NCBI GenBank assembly: GCA_949316235.1
Contig: OX438741.1
Coordinates: 13,517,124 to 13,581,123, forward strand
Reading direction: 5' to 3'
DNA length: 64,000 bases
From: Oegoconia quadripuncta
Taxonomy: Eukaryota; Arthropoda; Insecta; Lepidoptera; Autostichidae
Shown: piece after piece, positions 41,035 to 51,662 of the stretch
Layout: each line of letters begins with the position of its first letter
Position numbering within the stretch: the stretch's first letter is position 1
The notes under the pieces: generated by a model
Databases searched by the model: none
The model's input: the letters and a program-made list of their open reading frames with translations, nothing else
Told to the model about the DNA's origin: nothing
Made by a program: the position numbers and the translations under genes

Positions 41035-41757
41035 GAGTAAATTACTCAATCAAATTGTACGTTTAGAAAACAATATATATCGTACCTATTAGATAAACAA
41101 AAACTGGGTATTCCTAAGCACTACTCATAGACGGAATAATACGGTTTCATTCACCTCAGCGCACCACTACACTACACATTGTCCTTTTGCATACTTTTCT
41201 TTTCTTTTTTCATTTTTATGCTTGTTCCCGCGCGCCTCCTGGGTGATAGCTGAAAATCAGTGCTTGCTCATTTATTGAGCATTTTTAATGAGCTGAGCTA
41301 TTACCTTGTTGCATGACTGTTGCACATATACCCACATATAATGAATCGGCAGTAAGTCTTGAAGGTATTTTAATGTTATTGTATTTGGTAAAAATTGTAT
41401 GTCTCTTGTTTTCTTATTTGTTCATGTTTCTCCCTTGTATGTGTGCCAGTTTATGCAATAAACTTTTTATCTATCTATCTAATCATCTGTCATTTCACAC
41501 CCGACTTTCAGTGAGAAAAGTCGACTTCTGCGTGGGCGGTTGCGTCGCCGACGATAACGATCATCAGGTGACTTGTTCGCTCGTAAGTCACACCTTTCCA
41601 TAAAAAATGAAACTTCAATGATACGCACATAATATATTTCTTACGTGTTAGTTTTTCTCTACGGTTCAAAATGTACATTTAGAAAGCAATATATATCGTA
41701 CCTACTAGATAAACAAAAACTCGGTATTCCTAAGCACTACTCATAGACGGAATAATG
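41035..41757. repeat. Direct duplication flanking a K-type tail
   Basis: 41060-41131 and 41672-41757 share 'caatatatatcgtacctatt', 'agataaacaaaaactgggta' and 'ttcctaagcactactcatag' nearly base for base. Between them are a K-type LINE end (41248-41482) and a short GC-rich ORF of no known family. Confidence 0.7.
41248..41482 (+). mobile_element. LINE/SINE 3' end, type K, with (TATC)n tail
   Basis: 'gatagctgaaaatcagtgct', 'atgcaataaactttttatct' and ATCTATCTATCT. Compare 9784-9990 and 50160-50340. Confidence 0.65.
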
Positions 41758-41829
41758 TAATTCTACTTTATTTTATTTAATAATATCATATTTTCATCGT
41801 TTTAAGCAGACGAAATCACTTATTTGGTT

Positions 41830-42245
41830 GACGACCTGAGTGGTGTAGTGGTTAGAAACTCTGCTGCTATACCAAAAGGTCGCGCGTTCGAATCCAGCTA
41901 GGGGAATATGATTGTATGATGAACACAGACATGTGTTCCCGAGTTATAGATGTTTTTCATTTATACATACATGTATTTATTTATTTATGTTGTGTTCCTA
42001 TTGTCAGAGATAAGATAGCTAGTCCCCCAAATGTGTTGGGGTTTTCGGGTCAGTACGCTTCCACCTTCGACCTCATCTTCACTTAACATCAGGTGTGATT
42101 GCGGTCAAGTACGAACCCGTCGTTCATAAAAAAAAAACAAAAAATAAATGTATTTGTGTAGTTTATCAACCATCTGGTATCTATAATACAAGCCTAGTTG
42201 CTTAGTGTGGAACTAGATGGCGCTGTGTGTATGTGCAAAGATAAA
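41830..42245 (+). mobile_element. SINE B containing a SINE A fragment
   Basis: The head 'gacgacctgagtggtgtagt' and B box 'gcgttcgaatccagc' belong to family B. At about 41990 a SINE A piece begins ('tgttgtgttcctattgtcag' to 'gttcataaaaaaaaaac', end about 42137). SINE B then resumes with 'aataaatgtatttgtgtagt' and its tail. Confidence 0.8.
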
Positions 42246-42246
42246 A

Positions 42247-42397
42247 TAAATAAATAAAATATCCTTAGACATACACACAGCGCCATCTAGTTCCAGAGTA
42301 AGCAACTGTAGGCTTGTGTTATGGATACCAGACGGTTGATATACTACATAAATACATTTTTTTTGTAAATAAATACTTATTAAAAATGAAATTTATT
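42247..42397 (-). mobile_element. SINE B, tail to tail with the previous copy
   Basis: 'cacacagcgccatctagttc' through 'tattaaaaatgaaa' in reverse orientation. It forms a long potential hairpin with 42150-42245. Confidence 0.75.
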
Positions 42398-42819
42398 TAT
42401 TATTATTATATATAATTTTTTGATACCCTCGGAGGCACCGAGGATATCAAAATATCTGGCGGACCAGTTATGTAACTTTGGGATTCTCCACTTCGATGGC
42501 TTTCAGATGATTGATTGGCTCATCTCCCTCACCAATTTTACGTTCATAATTACGTAATAGACCCTCGGGTTGTCGAAGGTTTGTCACGATCCTCAATATC
42601 ATATGAGAAGGGCTCCGGTCAGCATTTGACAACTCTTTAAGGCCACGCGACTAACACTCATGTGTTAAAGTAAGTTTATTTGATCAATTTCGTTACTAAC
42701 TTTGACATTTAAAACCTCAATGTCCTGACCTCAGACCAACCATGAATCTTTTTTTTTTTTTTTTTTTAAGAAACGGAAGTGGAAGCGTACTGGCCCGGAC
42801 CCCCCAACTGGTTTGTGTG

Positions 42820-42990
42820 TGCGTATGTATGTTTGTCACCTCTTAACGCCTATACGACTGGACGGACTTCGATGTAAAGTTGGTATATAGATTAAGACCA
42901 GGATTAACATATCGGCTACTTTTTTGCTGAATCGATTTTGATGAAATGTTCCACGCGAACGAAGTCGCGGGCGGAAAGCTAGTGATTCAT
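42820..42990. repeat. Dispersed repeat with 'gaacgaagtcgcgggcggaa' end
   Basis: 'gcgtatgtatgtttgtcacc', 'ggacggacttcgatgtaaag' and 'cgaagtcgcgggcggaaagc' are typical of a widespread lepidopteran repeat. A shorter echo is at 15055-15085. Confidence 0.5.
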
Positions 42991-43369
42991 AATCGAGATA
43001 AACCACAACAAATATCTTCGAAACGGCTTAACCGAGCAATCAAACATGGCTAAGAACCTGTACTCTTGTGTAGTCTAAAAAATCGCCTTACTGAGATATG
43101 TCCGTACACAGACTGGACACACACACAAACACAATGCTGTCAAACACATAACATCCTAACACGTAACACGTAACAGCTAGTCATATACATAAAGCAGACT
43201 GTATGAGAATGAGTATTCCTGCAACACGTGATGCTAGAACGCTCACTTAAAATGTTGAATAACTCTGAAACTACAGTGGCACATTTTTTTCCCTTGAGTA
43301 CTACCTATTTCAGAACAATTTTTTGCTTTGTCAAAATAGCTGACTTCCACTTTGTGTATAGAATTATAA

Positions 43370-43593
43370 AGAGCTTGTGTTCGGTGTAGTGGTTAGAAAC
43401 TCTGCTACTATACCAAATGGTCGAGGGTTCGAATCCCGCTAGGGGCATATGTTTGTATGATGAATACAGACATGTGTACCCGAGTTATGAATTATTTTCA
43501 TTTATATATGTATTTATTCACAAAAAAAAATGTATTTGTGTAGTTTATCAATCATCTGGTATCCATAACACAAGCCTAGATGCTTACTTTGCT
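43370..43593 (+). mobile_element. SINE B copy 1 of a local trio
   Basis: Head 'gttcggtgtagtggttagaa', B box, body; truncated at 'caagcctagatgcttactt'. From 'gtttgtatgatgaatacaga' on it is nearly identical to the next copy. Confidence 0.85.
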
Positions 43594-43596
43594 TTA

Positions 43597-43870
43597 ACGA
43601 CCTGTTTGGTGTAATGGTTAGCAACTCTGACCACTATACCAAAAGGTTGCGGGTTCGAATCCCGCTAGGGGCATATGTTTGTATGATGAATACAGACATG
43701 TGTACCCGAGTTATGAATTATTTTCATTTATATATGTATTTATTTACAAAAAAAAATGTATTTGTGTAGTTTATCAATCATCTGGTATCCATAACACAAG
43801 CCTAGATGCTTACTGTGGACCTAGATGGCGCTGTGTGTTTGTGCAAAGACATTTATTATTATTATTTATA
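43597..43870 (+). mobile_element. SINE B copy 2
   Basis: 'aacgacctgtttggtgtaat' to a TTATTATTATTATT tail. Its 3' two thirds are almost base-for-base equal to copy 1. Confidence 0.85.
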
Positions 43871-44130
43871 GAATACGTACGTCTTTTTACACATCTGGTA
43901 TGTTTTTCTGGACATCTTCATTTCGAGGTACTCGGGGAGAATTTTTGAAATATTGTTTTCTAGTTATTGGGTTGCCAGGTCCTGTAGTATTCACTGGGTA
44001 TGGGGTAACCCCAGCAGCGTCCTACAGACCGTGGTGGACCGAATGGAAACAGAGTATCCGATCCGCTCTTAAAAGGGTTTATTCCGTCCAGTTGTGCTCA
44101 TTGGAAAAATTAAGATTTCTTTTTAAATAT

Positions 44131-44396
44131 AGACGATCTGTTTGGTGTAGTGGTTAGAAATTCTGCTGGTATACTAAGAGGTCGCGGGTTGAATCCCGCT
44201 AGGGGCATATGTTTGTATGATGAATACAGACATGTGTTCCCGAGTTATGGATGTTTTTCATTTATATGTGTATTTATTTACAAAAAAAAAGTATTTGTAT
44301 AGTTTATCAACCATCTGGTATCTATAATACAAGCCTAGTTGCTTAGTGTGGAACTAGATGGCGCTGTGTGTATGTGCAGAGATATTTATTTATTAT
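44131..44396 (+). mobile_element. SINE B copy 3
   Basis: 'agacgatctgtttggtgtag', B box 'cgcgggttgaatcccgct', full tail. Confidence 0.85.
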
Positions 44397-44410
44397 AGAA
44401 TATCTCAAAG

Positions 44411-44755
44411 AAATTCCGTGGGTGTCGTAAAAGGCGACTAAGGGACTTTCCACCAAAAGATTTGCACGTTTTAACGTGAGTCACGTCTGCAGTTCTGTAT
44501 ATTTCATAAGGTGAACCGTGGATAAGTCCCCAACCCGCATTGGGCCAGCGTGGTGGACTTATTACCCATGCTCCCTCATTATACGAGGGAAGGCACTTAT
44601 ATCCTTGCACTGGGGTGTTTACGGGCTGATGATGATCCGTGGATGTTCTTTCAATCATTAAACTTTTAATGGTTTGAACACCCACACTTTATGTTTGGGA
44701 TATCACTGACCACTCCATTTGGGATTAAGGTCGTGACATTATGTATGTATGTAAA
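44411..44755 (+). repeat. Repeat D split by an RTE tail
   Basis: 'attccgtgggtgtcgtaaaa', 'ggcgactaagggactttcca' and 'cataaggtgaaccgtggat' up to 44523. It resumes at 44637 with 'ccgtggatgttctttcaatc'. CCGTGGAT is duplicated (44516-44523 and 44637-44644). Confidence 0.8.
44524..44636 (+). mobile_element. 113-bp RTE-type LINE tail with 8-bp target duplication
   Basis: 'aagtccccaacccgcattgg', 'gccagcgtggtggacttatt', 'tatacgagggaaggcactta' and 'gtttacgggctgatgatgat'. An extreme 5' truncation: only the 3' UTR was inserted, flanked by CCGTGGAT. Confidence 0.85.
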
Positions 44756-44874
44756 TAGCTTTGATGAGGGTTATTTTCCAGAATTCACGTTTTTAAAAAA
44801 AGTGGCCAATTGTTTCATTCTATAAGTTATACCTACTGACATAGTAATAAGCTACATAACTAACAAACCGCCTC

Positions 44875-45149
44875 CGTGGCTCAATGTAAACAACGTTGAG
44901 TTTACGATTCGGAGGTCGCGGGTTCGATCCCCAGCGGGGTACATGTTTAAGTACTCGGTTTGGTTGGTGGTAGGGCGTTTAAATGTCCGCCTGACTAGCT
45001 ACCACCATCTTATCTAAATCTGCCGCCAAGCAACAATGTTAATAGCTTTGTTGTGTTCCGGTTGTCAGAGATAAGATAGCCAGTCCCCCAAATGTGTTGG
45101 GGTTTCCGGGTCAGTACGCTTCCACCATTGGCCTCATTTGAGGTCAAAA
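44875..45149 (+). mobile_element. SINE A, nearly complete
   Basis: 'aaccgcctccgtggctcaat', intact B box, body; ends early at 'gcctcatttgaggtc'. Confidence 0.85.
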
Positions 45150-45224
45150 ATTACAATTTTAAATTTCTATTTGAACTACTTAATTTGAGATTTACAAACA
45201 AACATGTATACGCATAATGTCTGA

Positions 45225-45551
45225 TTGGTCAAAACACACTTTGTTTTATACAAAACATTCATTATCGCTAACGACATTCCTCACGTCTTTTGTCTTTTTT
45301 TTCTCTTGTAAAAATTGACAAATTGCTAATTCTAGGTATATTAGCCAAGATGCACTATTTGAATTTGTGTGTGAAACTAAAAACAAAGTACATGCCTTTA
45401 GAGATAAATGCACAATGCCTGCGAAATGTCTTGGAATTATAAATTTTTTTTGCTCAACGAAAGACAACAATAAAGTCTCGAGTTCCAGGCTCAGTCCAAA
45501 GAACGAGGAGCTGATAAGAAAATTAAATCATATATACTTTATTTTGTAGGT
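45225..45551 (+). other. Unrecognised short ORF region
   Basis: The plus-strand ORF 45367-45549 gives a cysteine-containing, lysine-rich 60-residue peptide with no known motif. The overlapping minus ORF is no better. It abuts a LINE tail. It could be a retroelement ORF1 fragment. Confidence 0.25.
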
Positions 45552-46680
45552 ACACGGGGTACACTTGAAATAGTCACATTTTACATAAAGCTACTGCTTG
45601 TTCTAAAGGTAATTTTCCCCTAAGAAGAACACGTAAGACATTCGAGAGGTTGCTCTTTAAAAAAAAAGTTTTTATATTAACCAAAAGGCACAATAATTAG
45701 TACCTAATTGTGAAATAGCCTGGTTATACGAACGGGCTGGTTATGTCCATGAATGTTTATCATCTAAATAATCTGATATTTTATAATATGCTTCTGAATA
45801 AGTTTCTGTTTTATAGTATCTTTAAATTTATTAAAAGGAAGATTTTGTATATCAACGGGAACCTTATTGAAAAAGCGTATACATAACCCTTTGAATGAAT
45901 TACTGACTTTGCGGAGCCGACTTATGTGACCTGCAAGTTTATCTTTATTTCTTGTATTGACATCATGTTTATCGCTATTTTTCCTAAATGATGCTATATT
46001 TTTTTTGACTTACATTAGATTTTCAAAAATGTACTGTGGCGAAAAGGTTCGAATATTATTATTCTTTAAATCTTTTTGAGTTATTTTAGATATAGTTTTT
46101 TCTTTTTGTTTGCTTTTAGTGAATGTTTAAATTTATTCATAGAGTAATAATAATTAATTCCTTGGTGGCAGCAACTACTCTACTTGGGGGGGACTGAAAA
46201 TCAGCAAATCTGCTGAGTCCCTACCTTTTCATCACAATTTGACCTAATTTATAATCAATTAATTACTTGTTAAATTAACTTTGTGGTGAATAAATGCCTT
46301 TTATTTATTTATTTATTTATTTAAATCTGTCTCTAAGTGACACTGCAGGTCTCAATTGATAAATTGCGCGAACGGCTCGTTTTTGTAAAACAAAGATTGA
46401 ATTGTATTTATATCCGCGGCATTTCCCCACAGCAAGATACGGTAAGACATCAGGCGTAAAAAATAACTAAAATATAGTAATCTAGCAGTATTTACGTCCG
46501 ATATTTGTCTAATTTTTTTGACTGCATACGCTGCAGAGCTGAGCTTCTTCGTCAATTTATGGATATGAGGACCCCATTCTAATTTGGCGTCCAAAGTAAT
46601 GCCCAAAAATATAATGGAATCAACAAGGTCTACAGTGTCATTTTTATCATTATATTTGTGGGCACCTCCCTGACATTAGG
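45552..46680 (-). pseudogene. LINE X ORF2 C-terminal copy, split by another element
   Basis: The minus-strand frame 46606-46352 reads 'MGITLDAKLEWGPHIHKLTK' and 'VNTARLLYFSYFLRLMSYRI', 'LLWGNAADIN'. This is close to residues of the 973-codon protein at 58439-61360 ('LGITLDKGLQWGPHIDKLAK'), then frameshifts. The C-terminal part and 3' UTR continue at 46073-45552 ('gaaaaagcgtatacataacc'). The interruption at 46074-46320 is flanked by TTAAATCT on both sides. Confidence 0.8.
46074..46320 (+). mobile_element. Type J retroposon end inserted in LINE X
   Basis: 'tggcagcaactactctactt', 'gggggactgaaaatcagcaa', 'gtggtgaataaatgcctttt' and (ATTT)n. The 8-bp target duplication TTAAATCT is at 46066-46073 and 46321-46328. 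Confidence 0.8.
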
Positions 46681-46994
46681 CAGTACAAATTTATCACGTT
46701 TCATTTTTTTCTTATTAAGAAACTAATTATTTTCCGTAAATCATTCTAATATTTGAGAAATTTAATTTTAGTCTATTTGCTTCGGTTTATCATTCCTTAA
46801 TTCTTATAACTAGAATCGATTAAATGCGTGCTTCTGACCAAACTAGTATCAGGTTTCAGGTATTTATTAAATAATCTTTTATAAGGCTATGCCTATTGGA
46901 AATAATCATCTCCTATGAAGCGATTTGCATTGCTTGCCATAGGAGGATTTGACCTAATCGCCACCCTGGGCAGGCAGGCGCGGGTATAACATAG

Positions 46995-47150
46995 CTGTTA
47001 TGCTTAATCAAATCAAATCAAAAAATGTTTTATTTCGTAAGTTATAAGAATAACATTTGCAATCGTCATGACATACAGTTATCGCTCATTCACTAGGCAG
47101 TCTCCCCAGAGAAGAACGAGTAAGCAACTTAGGGGTTGCTCTTTTTAAAG
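46995..47150 (-). mobile_element. LINE X 3' UTR, reversed
   Basis: 'caaatcaaatcaaaaaatgt', 'tcactaggcagtctccccag' and 'agaagaacgagtaagcaact' match 58230-58375 next to the full LINE. Confidence 0.7.
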
Positions 47151-47574
47151 AAGTTATTACTTACTATCCTTTAGTCAGATTTTTTGACAGCATCCGTGAA
47201 TCAGTGCCGTGCCTTTCACACAGGCAGAAAGGCACTGCCTACCCTAAAAATTGTCCTACAAGCATCAAAAGATGATCAAGTTATCAGATTGTAAAACTGT
47301 CGCGGGTTCGATCCCCACCGGGGCACATGTTCACACTTTAACACAACACATCTGGAATTTTATATGCAGAAGTTTCAGTTGTACTTAATAATTAGGAAAT
47401 TATTTGTGCTAACCCACTTAATTACTTTTTTCGAATTCCGTGATGATAGGTTTGTCAGGAAGTGATCGTTTTTTATATATATTTCGATGATGGTTTTGAA
47501 AATAATAATTAAACTACCTATGCCAATAACTTCTATTTCACTTACCTAATTATGCCCTCACAATACAATACAAT

Positions 47575-47720
47575 ACAAATACACTTTATTGCATAACAGA
47601 TAAAAAAAATACAGTTTCAGAAAAGTGGTAAGAATAGAATGTATAATTTGGCGACCTTATCACTAAAAGCGATCTCTTCCAGGCAACCTTTGGGTATAAG
47701 GACAGTACATTTGAAATAGG
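47575..47720 (-). mobile_element. LINE 3' end, family I, reversed
   Basis: (CAATA)n, 'tacactttattgcataacag', 'ggcgaccttatcactaaaag' and 'cgatctcttccaggcaacct'. Confidence 0.65.
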
Positions 47721-48078
47721 TGGGTTGTGCGGTATTAAATAGGGATGCAGATACAAACTACGTGAATAAATTTCAGATATTTACATACACATACATACAT
47801 CAATAGATCAATAGCCCTCACCCGATATATACAGGCTGAAATTTAATTCGTGTAATTCCTGTTGTCTGGTGACTCCACTCCTGATTACGAACAACTTTCC
47901 ACTAGCCACATTCAGTCGAAAATTGTTCGACTTCCATACTAAACGTGGTTTCAAAATGGTTTACTTATTATTATTTATTATTATTTGTATTCGAAAATGT
48001 TTTGATTGAATTCGACCATATTTCCTTAGGTAAAGTAAGTTAGTAAAGTATCATCACCAGTTAATGAATAAACGACAT

Positions 48079-48235
48079 TGGAACCCTCAAGAAACGAGCC
48101 CACACCTTCCTCAAAGGCCGGCAACGCATCTGTGACCCTTTTGGTGTTGCGGGTGTCCATGGGCGGCGGTGATTGCTTTCCATCAGGTGACCCGCATGCT
48201 CGTTTGCCGCGCTCTTATATATAAAAAAAAAAAAA
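48079..48235 (+). pseudogene. LINE C ORF2 C-terminus, sense orientation
   Basis: The plus-strand frame gives '[20 protein letters not shown]' then '[10 protein letters not shown]', stop, followed by the LINE C 3' end and an A-run. It provides the clean reading of the five copies. Confidence 0.75.
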
Positions 48236-48479
48236 ATTACACGAATTCAAATACACCCTGTGTAATGGCATTCAATTACATAATAATTATGTTAATAGTA
48301 AAGATCTCTGTAACAAAAAAAAACTAATTGAATTCAATTGAATTATACTGAACCTTCAATGCCTTATTGTCTTATTTACGCAAGCAATGCCCATATAAAA
48401 GATATGTCTTCAATTCTAATTGCCGAATCTTCATTAATGTCATTCGACCCCCCGATTTGCAGCAAAACACCAGAATATA

Positions 48480-48800
48480 CAGAGCGTGGCTTTTGAAGCT
48501 TGAGTTCTTATGCTGAGGTCAGGTTAAAGTGGTGGGAAGACTTGAAAGTTCGCTATAAACGCGTGCTATGGCGCGCACGCGTGCACTCCGAACCTGACGT
48601 CAGTTGCATCGAAGCGTGTATTCCATTTTTGAAAGATTGTTTTAAAATTTTCGTGTGTGACCGTGAGTTTTCATTTTCTTTCTCTCGGATTTTTCGGCCA
48701 GTGAAGTGTTGTGATTTCATTACTTTTTTTTATTATTTTTCCAGTTCTTTCCGCTCGGGAGTTTTATTGGTTATAAATTAGGAACGAAGATTTTCGAGGT
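48480..48800 (+). promoter_or_regulatory. Candidate host promoter and noncoding first exon
   Basis: This unique, GC-richer segment lacks any repeat match. It has a CRE-like palindrome 'tgacgtca' at 48595-48602 overlapping an initiator-like 'tcagttg', after a CpG-rich run 'ggcgcgcacgcgtgcac'. About 200 bp on, 'ttcgag' is followed by 'gtgagttttt', a strong splice donor at 48799. No acceptor or coding exon was found within the window, so this is a hypothesis based on composition and signals. Confidence 0.35.
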
Positions 48801-49598
48801 GAGTTTTTTTAAATTAAGCTCCTTTGTTGTTTTTAACAATCATAGGTATGAAAATATTTCGACGATTATGTTTCCTATACACGATTATATATTCAAAATA
48901 AATTTACGACTACGCAAATTTTTTAAAGTACACACACTTCCCTCTATCCCTAAAAGAGCTACGACATTTAAATAACTATTTAAGTGTTTAAAACCCAAAA
49001 TACTCGACAATTTTAAAATTAAAAATAAAAATAAAAAAAAATTGCGGGCGCCGTGTTACATTTTTTACCATAAAATGTATCCTGTTACACTCTAGGAATC
49101 AAGACGTATCAAACGACACATTGCACTTCAAAATTGGTCTATTAAAGGAGGTAACATAGAAATTTACATACATACATACACTTGAAAAACATACCTACTT
49201 TTTGGGGCTGTCGGGTAAAAAGGATGAAAATCAAAATCAGGTCAAAAAAAAAAAATTTTAGATACTTATAATTTGTCATTTTTTAAGCTACTGTGCTTGT
49301 TCAGAAAGAAATGTAGTGCATATATACACAAACTATTACATACAATATAATACTAAGATAATTGAATCTCCAAAAATTAGATAAGAATCTATTTCCCCCA
49401 ATTACTACATAATATTTTTACTTAAAATTAAAACAAATTCATTAACAGTTAAAATTTGCAAATAACCTTAATTCCGTTCACCATCTCAAGAGTCATCAGA
49501 TCATCACCAAATATATATGAAACCAATTAATATGAAACCACGTAAACCAAAAAAAGAATTATTAAAAATAGTCGACGAAAATCGGAGGTAAGCTTTCT
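48801..49598. other. Gene-free AT-rich stretch
   Basis: Several A-runs, a 'tacatacatacatac' tract and no ORF with recognisable motifs. If the exon at 48480-48798 is real, this would be the start of its intron. Confidence 0.4.
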
Positions 49599-49599
49599 G

Positions 49600-49715
49600 C
49601 TCTACCACCATCCAAATCGAGTAGGTACTAAACATGTACCCCGCCAGGAAATGAATCCGCGACCTCTGTTTTGTAAATGTTTTCCGCTGAGTCCCGAAGG
49701 CGGGAGTGCGGGGGC
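49600..49715 (-). mobile_element. SINE A head, diverged
   Basis: 'ctaccaccatccaaatcgag', 'caggaaatgaatccgcgacc' (damaged B box) and 'gagtcccgaaggcggg'. Confidence 0.6.
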
Positions 49716-49984
49716 AGAATACCACCTTCTAAATACGATACCTGCCATACAAGACCTGGCAAGAACTACCTAAAATAATGTACATTAATTTTGAAATGTT
49801 GCCAGTTTTTGAACTTTCCTTGCAACTTGATTTATGCCACATTTTCCGTCCACGACATAGACATAGACATATATTTATTTGACACCACACTATAGCAACA
49901 AGAATATTAATAAAAACAACAAAATTATCACAATATACAGAAACAGATTTTGAAATGCGGTGAGTGCAGTGTGATGTCAAAAAT

Positions 49985-50055
49985 GGACTCCATCTCAGCA
50001 TATGCTGTAGCGATTGTTACAGCGCTGGTTTTCAGAGGAGCCAACATCAAGAGCC
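49985..50055 (-). mobile_element. Type M retroposon fragment, reversed
   Basis: 'tctcagcatatgctgtagcg' and 'cgctggttttcagaggagcc' are the complement of 62828-62875. Confidence 0.5.
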
Positions 50056-50159
50056 TCCAACGCTCTTATTAGAAGCCTAGCTTCTTATTAGAAGCTTAGA
50101 AGGCCTAAATCAATGATAATTATGTTAATTGGGTTTTGGGTATAGCCTATATGTTTATT

Positions 50160-50340
50160 GGGTATAGCTAAAAATCAGTGTTTTATTTTTTGGGCAATCC
50201 CGTACACTGAGCTACGACCCTTTTGAGCTGCTGCAGCACACACGTACTGTAATACATTGCCATAGTTGTACCGATCTACAATTGTGTCTAAAAGTTAAAT
50301 GTGTGTGTTTGACTGGAGAAACAAATGCTTTAACTAACTA
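50160..50340 (+). mobile_element. Type K retroposon end
   Basis: 'gtatagctaaaaatcagtgt', 'gtacactgagctacgaccct' and 'gagctgctgcagcacacacg'. The (TATC)n tail is not preserved. Confidence 0.6.
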
Positions 50341-50420
50341 ATCCAGGTGATAATCTGTCTACCAACTAAATTTCATCCAAATACATCCATCCGTTCAGGC
50401 GTGACGAGGTAACAAACATA

Positions 50421-50822
50421 TTGGGTCTTTACCTATGAAATTGGAGTTTTTTTTTCTTCGTTAATCATATGTACCAATTCCTGCAATTTTCAAAGCTATA
50501 TCCAAATTTGTTTTTTTGTTTGGAAAATGGAATATTATTTCAAGGTTTCACATGAAATATTTTTTAATTTCTGGGCTAAATCACATAATAGAAAAAAATT
50601 TGAACAGAGCTCTTTTCATGCGCTCCCCGTAATCATTTCTTACATTCGCTGAAACTTTTATAAAGCTGTTACTTTTAAAAATTAACGCTGCCTATACTTA
50701 ACTTAATGTTATCCGATAATACACACAAAGATTAGCTAAATTTGGATTTGTTCCCAAAAAAAAAATTAAAAATGTTCGTATGGAGCAAACAGAAAACGCC
50801 AATTTCATAGGTAAGGACCTAA
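50421..50822. mobile_element. Mariner-type MITE, 402 bp, uninterrupted
   Basis: 'ttgggtctttacctatgaaa' and 'tttcataggtaaggacctaa' ends with TA on both sides (50419-50420 and 50823-50824). The core matches 25395-26022 without the internal LINE. The 80 bp before it ('aatttcatccaaatacatcc', 'gcgtgacgaggtaacaaaca') are also shared with the other copy. Confidence 0.85.
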
Positions 50823-51017
50823 TACATTATTTATTACACATCGCATTTATAACATTTGTTGGAGATGAGATGTCGTCAGCTGCTGCTATTCTACAGGGTG
50901 TTTTATCCGTATAATTTATGTTTATTGGCAACTCCACACTTGATTACGAACAACTTTGCCTAAGCAACCATAGCCGAATTCGATCAAAAAATTTTCGATT
51001 AACCATACAAAGTAAAT

Positions 51018-51257
51018 AAACATAAATAAATAAATATTTCGGACACTTACACCAATCATCTAGTCCCAAACTAAGCAAAGCTTGTGCTATGGATACTAGA
51101 TAACGGATAAATATACGTAAATATTTATAAACATCCATGACTCGGGAATAAATGTTCGTATTCCATTACACAAACATTTACCCCTCGCGGGATTCGAACC
51201 CGCAACCGTTGGTTTCGCTGACAGGGTCACTATCCACTACACCAACCGGTCGTCATC
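51018..51257 (-). mobile_element. SINE B subfamily copy, near full length
   Basis: 'ccaatcatctagtcccaaac', 'catccatgactcgggaataa', B box 'gggattcgaacccgcaacc' and head 'ctacaccaaccggtcgtc'. Diverged throughout from the common B copies, hence a distinct subfamily. Confidence 0.75.
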
Positions 51258-51459
51258 AAATCAATAATATCAATCATTCTGAAACAGCCTTTAGAATGGA
51301 AGTCCAACAATTTTGGACTGAATTTGGCTATGGTTCCTACTGGAAAGATGTTCGTAGGTAATCAGAAGTGGAGTCACCAGTAGACAATTATTGGACTTCC
51401 ATACCAAAGTTGGTTTCAGTTTACTTTATTTTATTAATTAATTATTAATAACAGCCCAT

Positions 51460-51649
51460 ACGACATGTGCGCCAAAATCGCCACCACCTGGAGCCCACCA
51501 TTAGAAAGAAGGCGTCGCGGCAGACCGAAAAGGAGATGGCGGGATGAGTTGGATAAGTTCCTAACTAACTGGTCGGAGGAAGCCTGGGATAGAGGGCCGT
51601 GGAGAGAGAGGAGGGAGGCCTTTGCCCAGCAGTGGGACAGTATGGGCTC
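51460..51649 (+). pseudogene. RTE LINE ORF C-terminus
   Basis: The plus-strand frame reads 'TWSPPLERRRRGRPKRRWRD', 'ELDKFLTNWSEEAWDRGPWR' and 'ERREAFAQQWDSMG'. 'GRP-x-RRWRD ... W-x-EAFAQQWD' is the standard C-terminal signature of RTE-type LINEs. 5'-truncated. Confidence 0.85.
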
Positions 51650-51662
51650 AAGCTCAAAAAAA

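Noticed and set aside
45367..45549. 60-codon ORF as a small host gene
   Set aside because: No start context, splice signal or motif beyond a few cysteines. It directly abuts LINE X, so a retroelement remnant is as likely.
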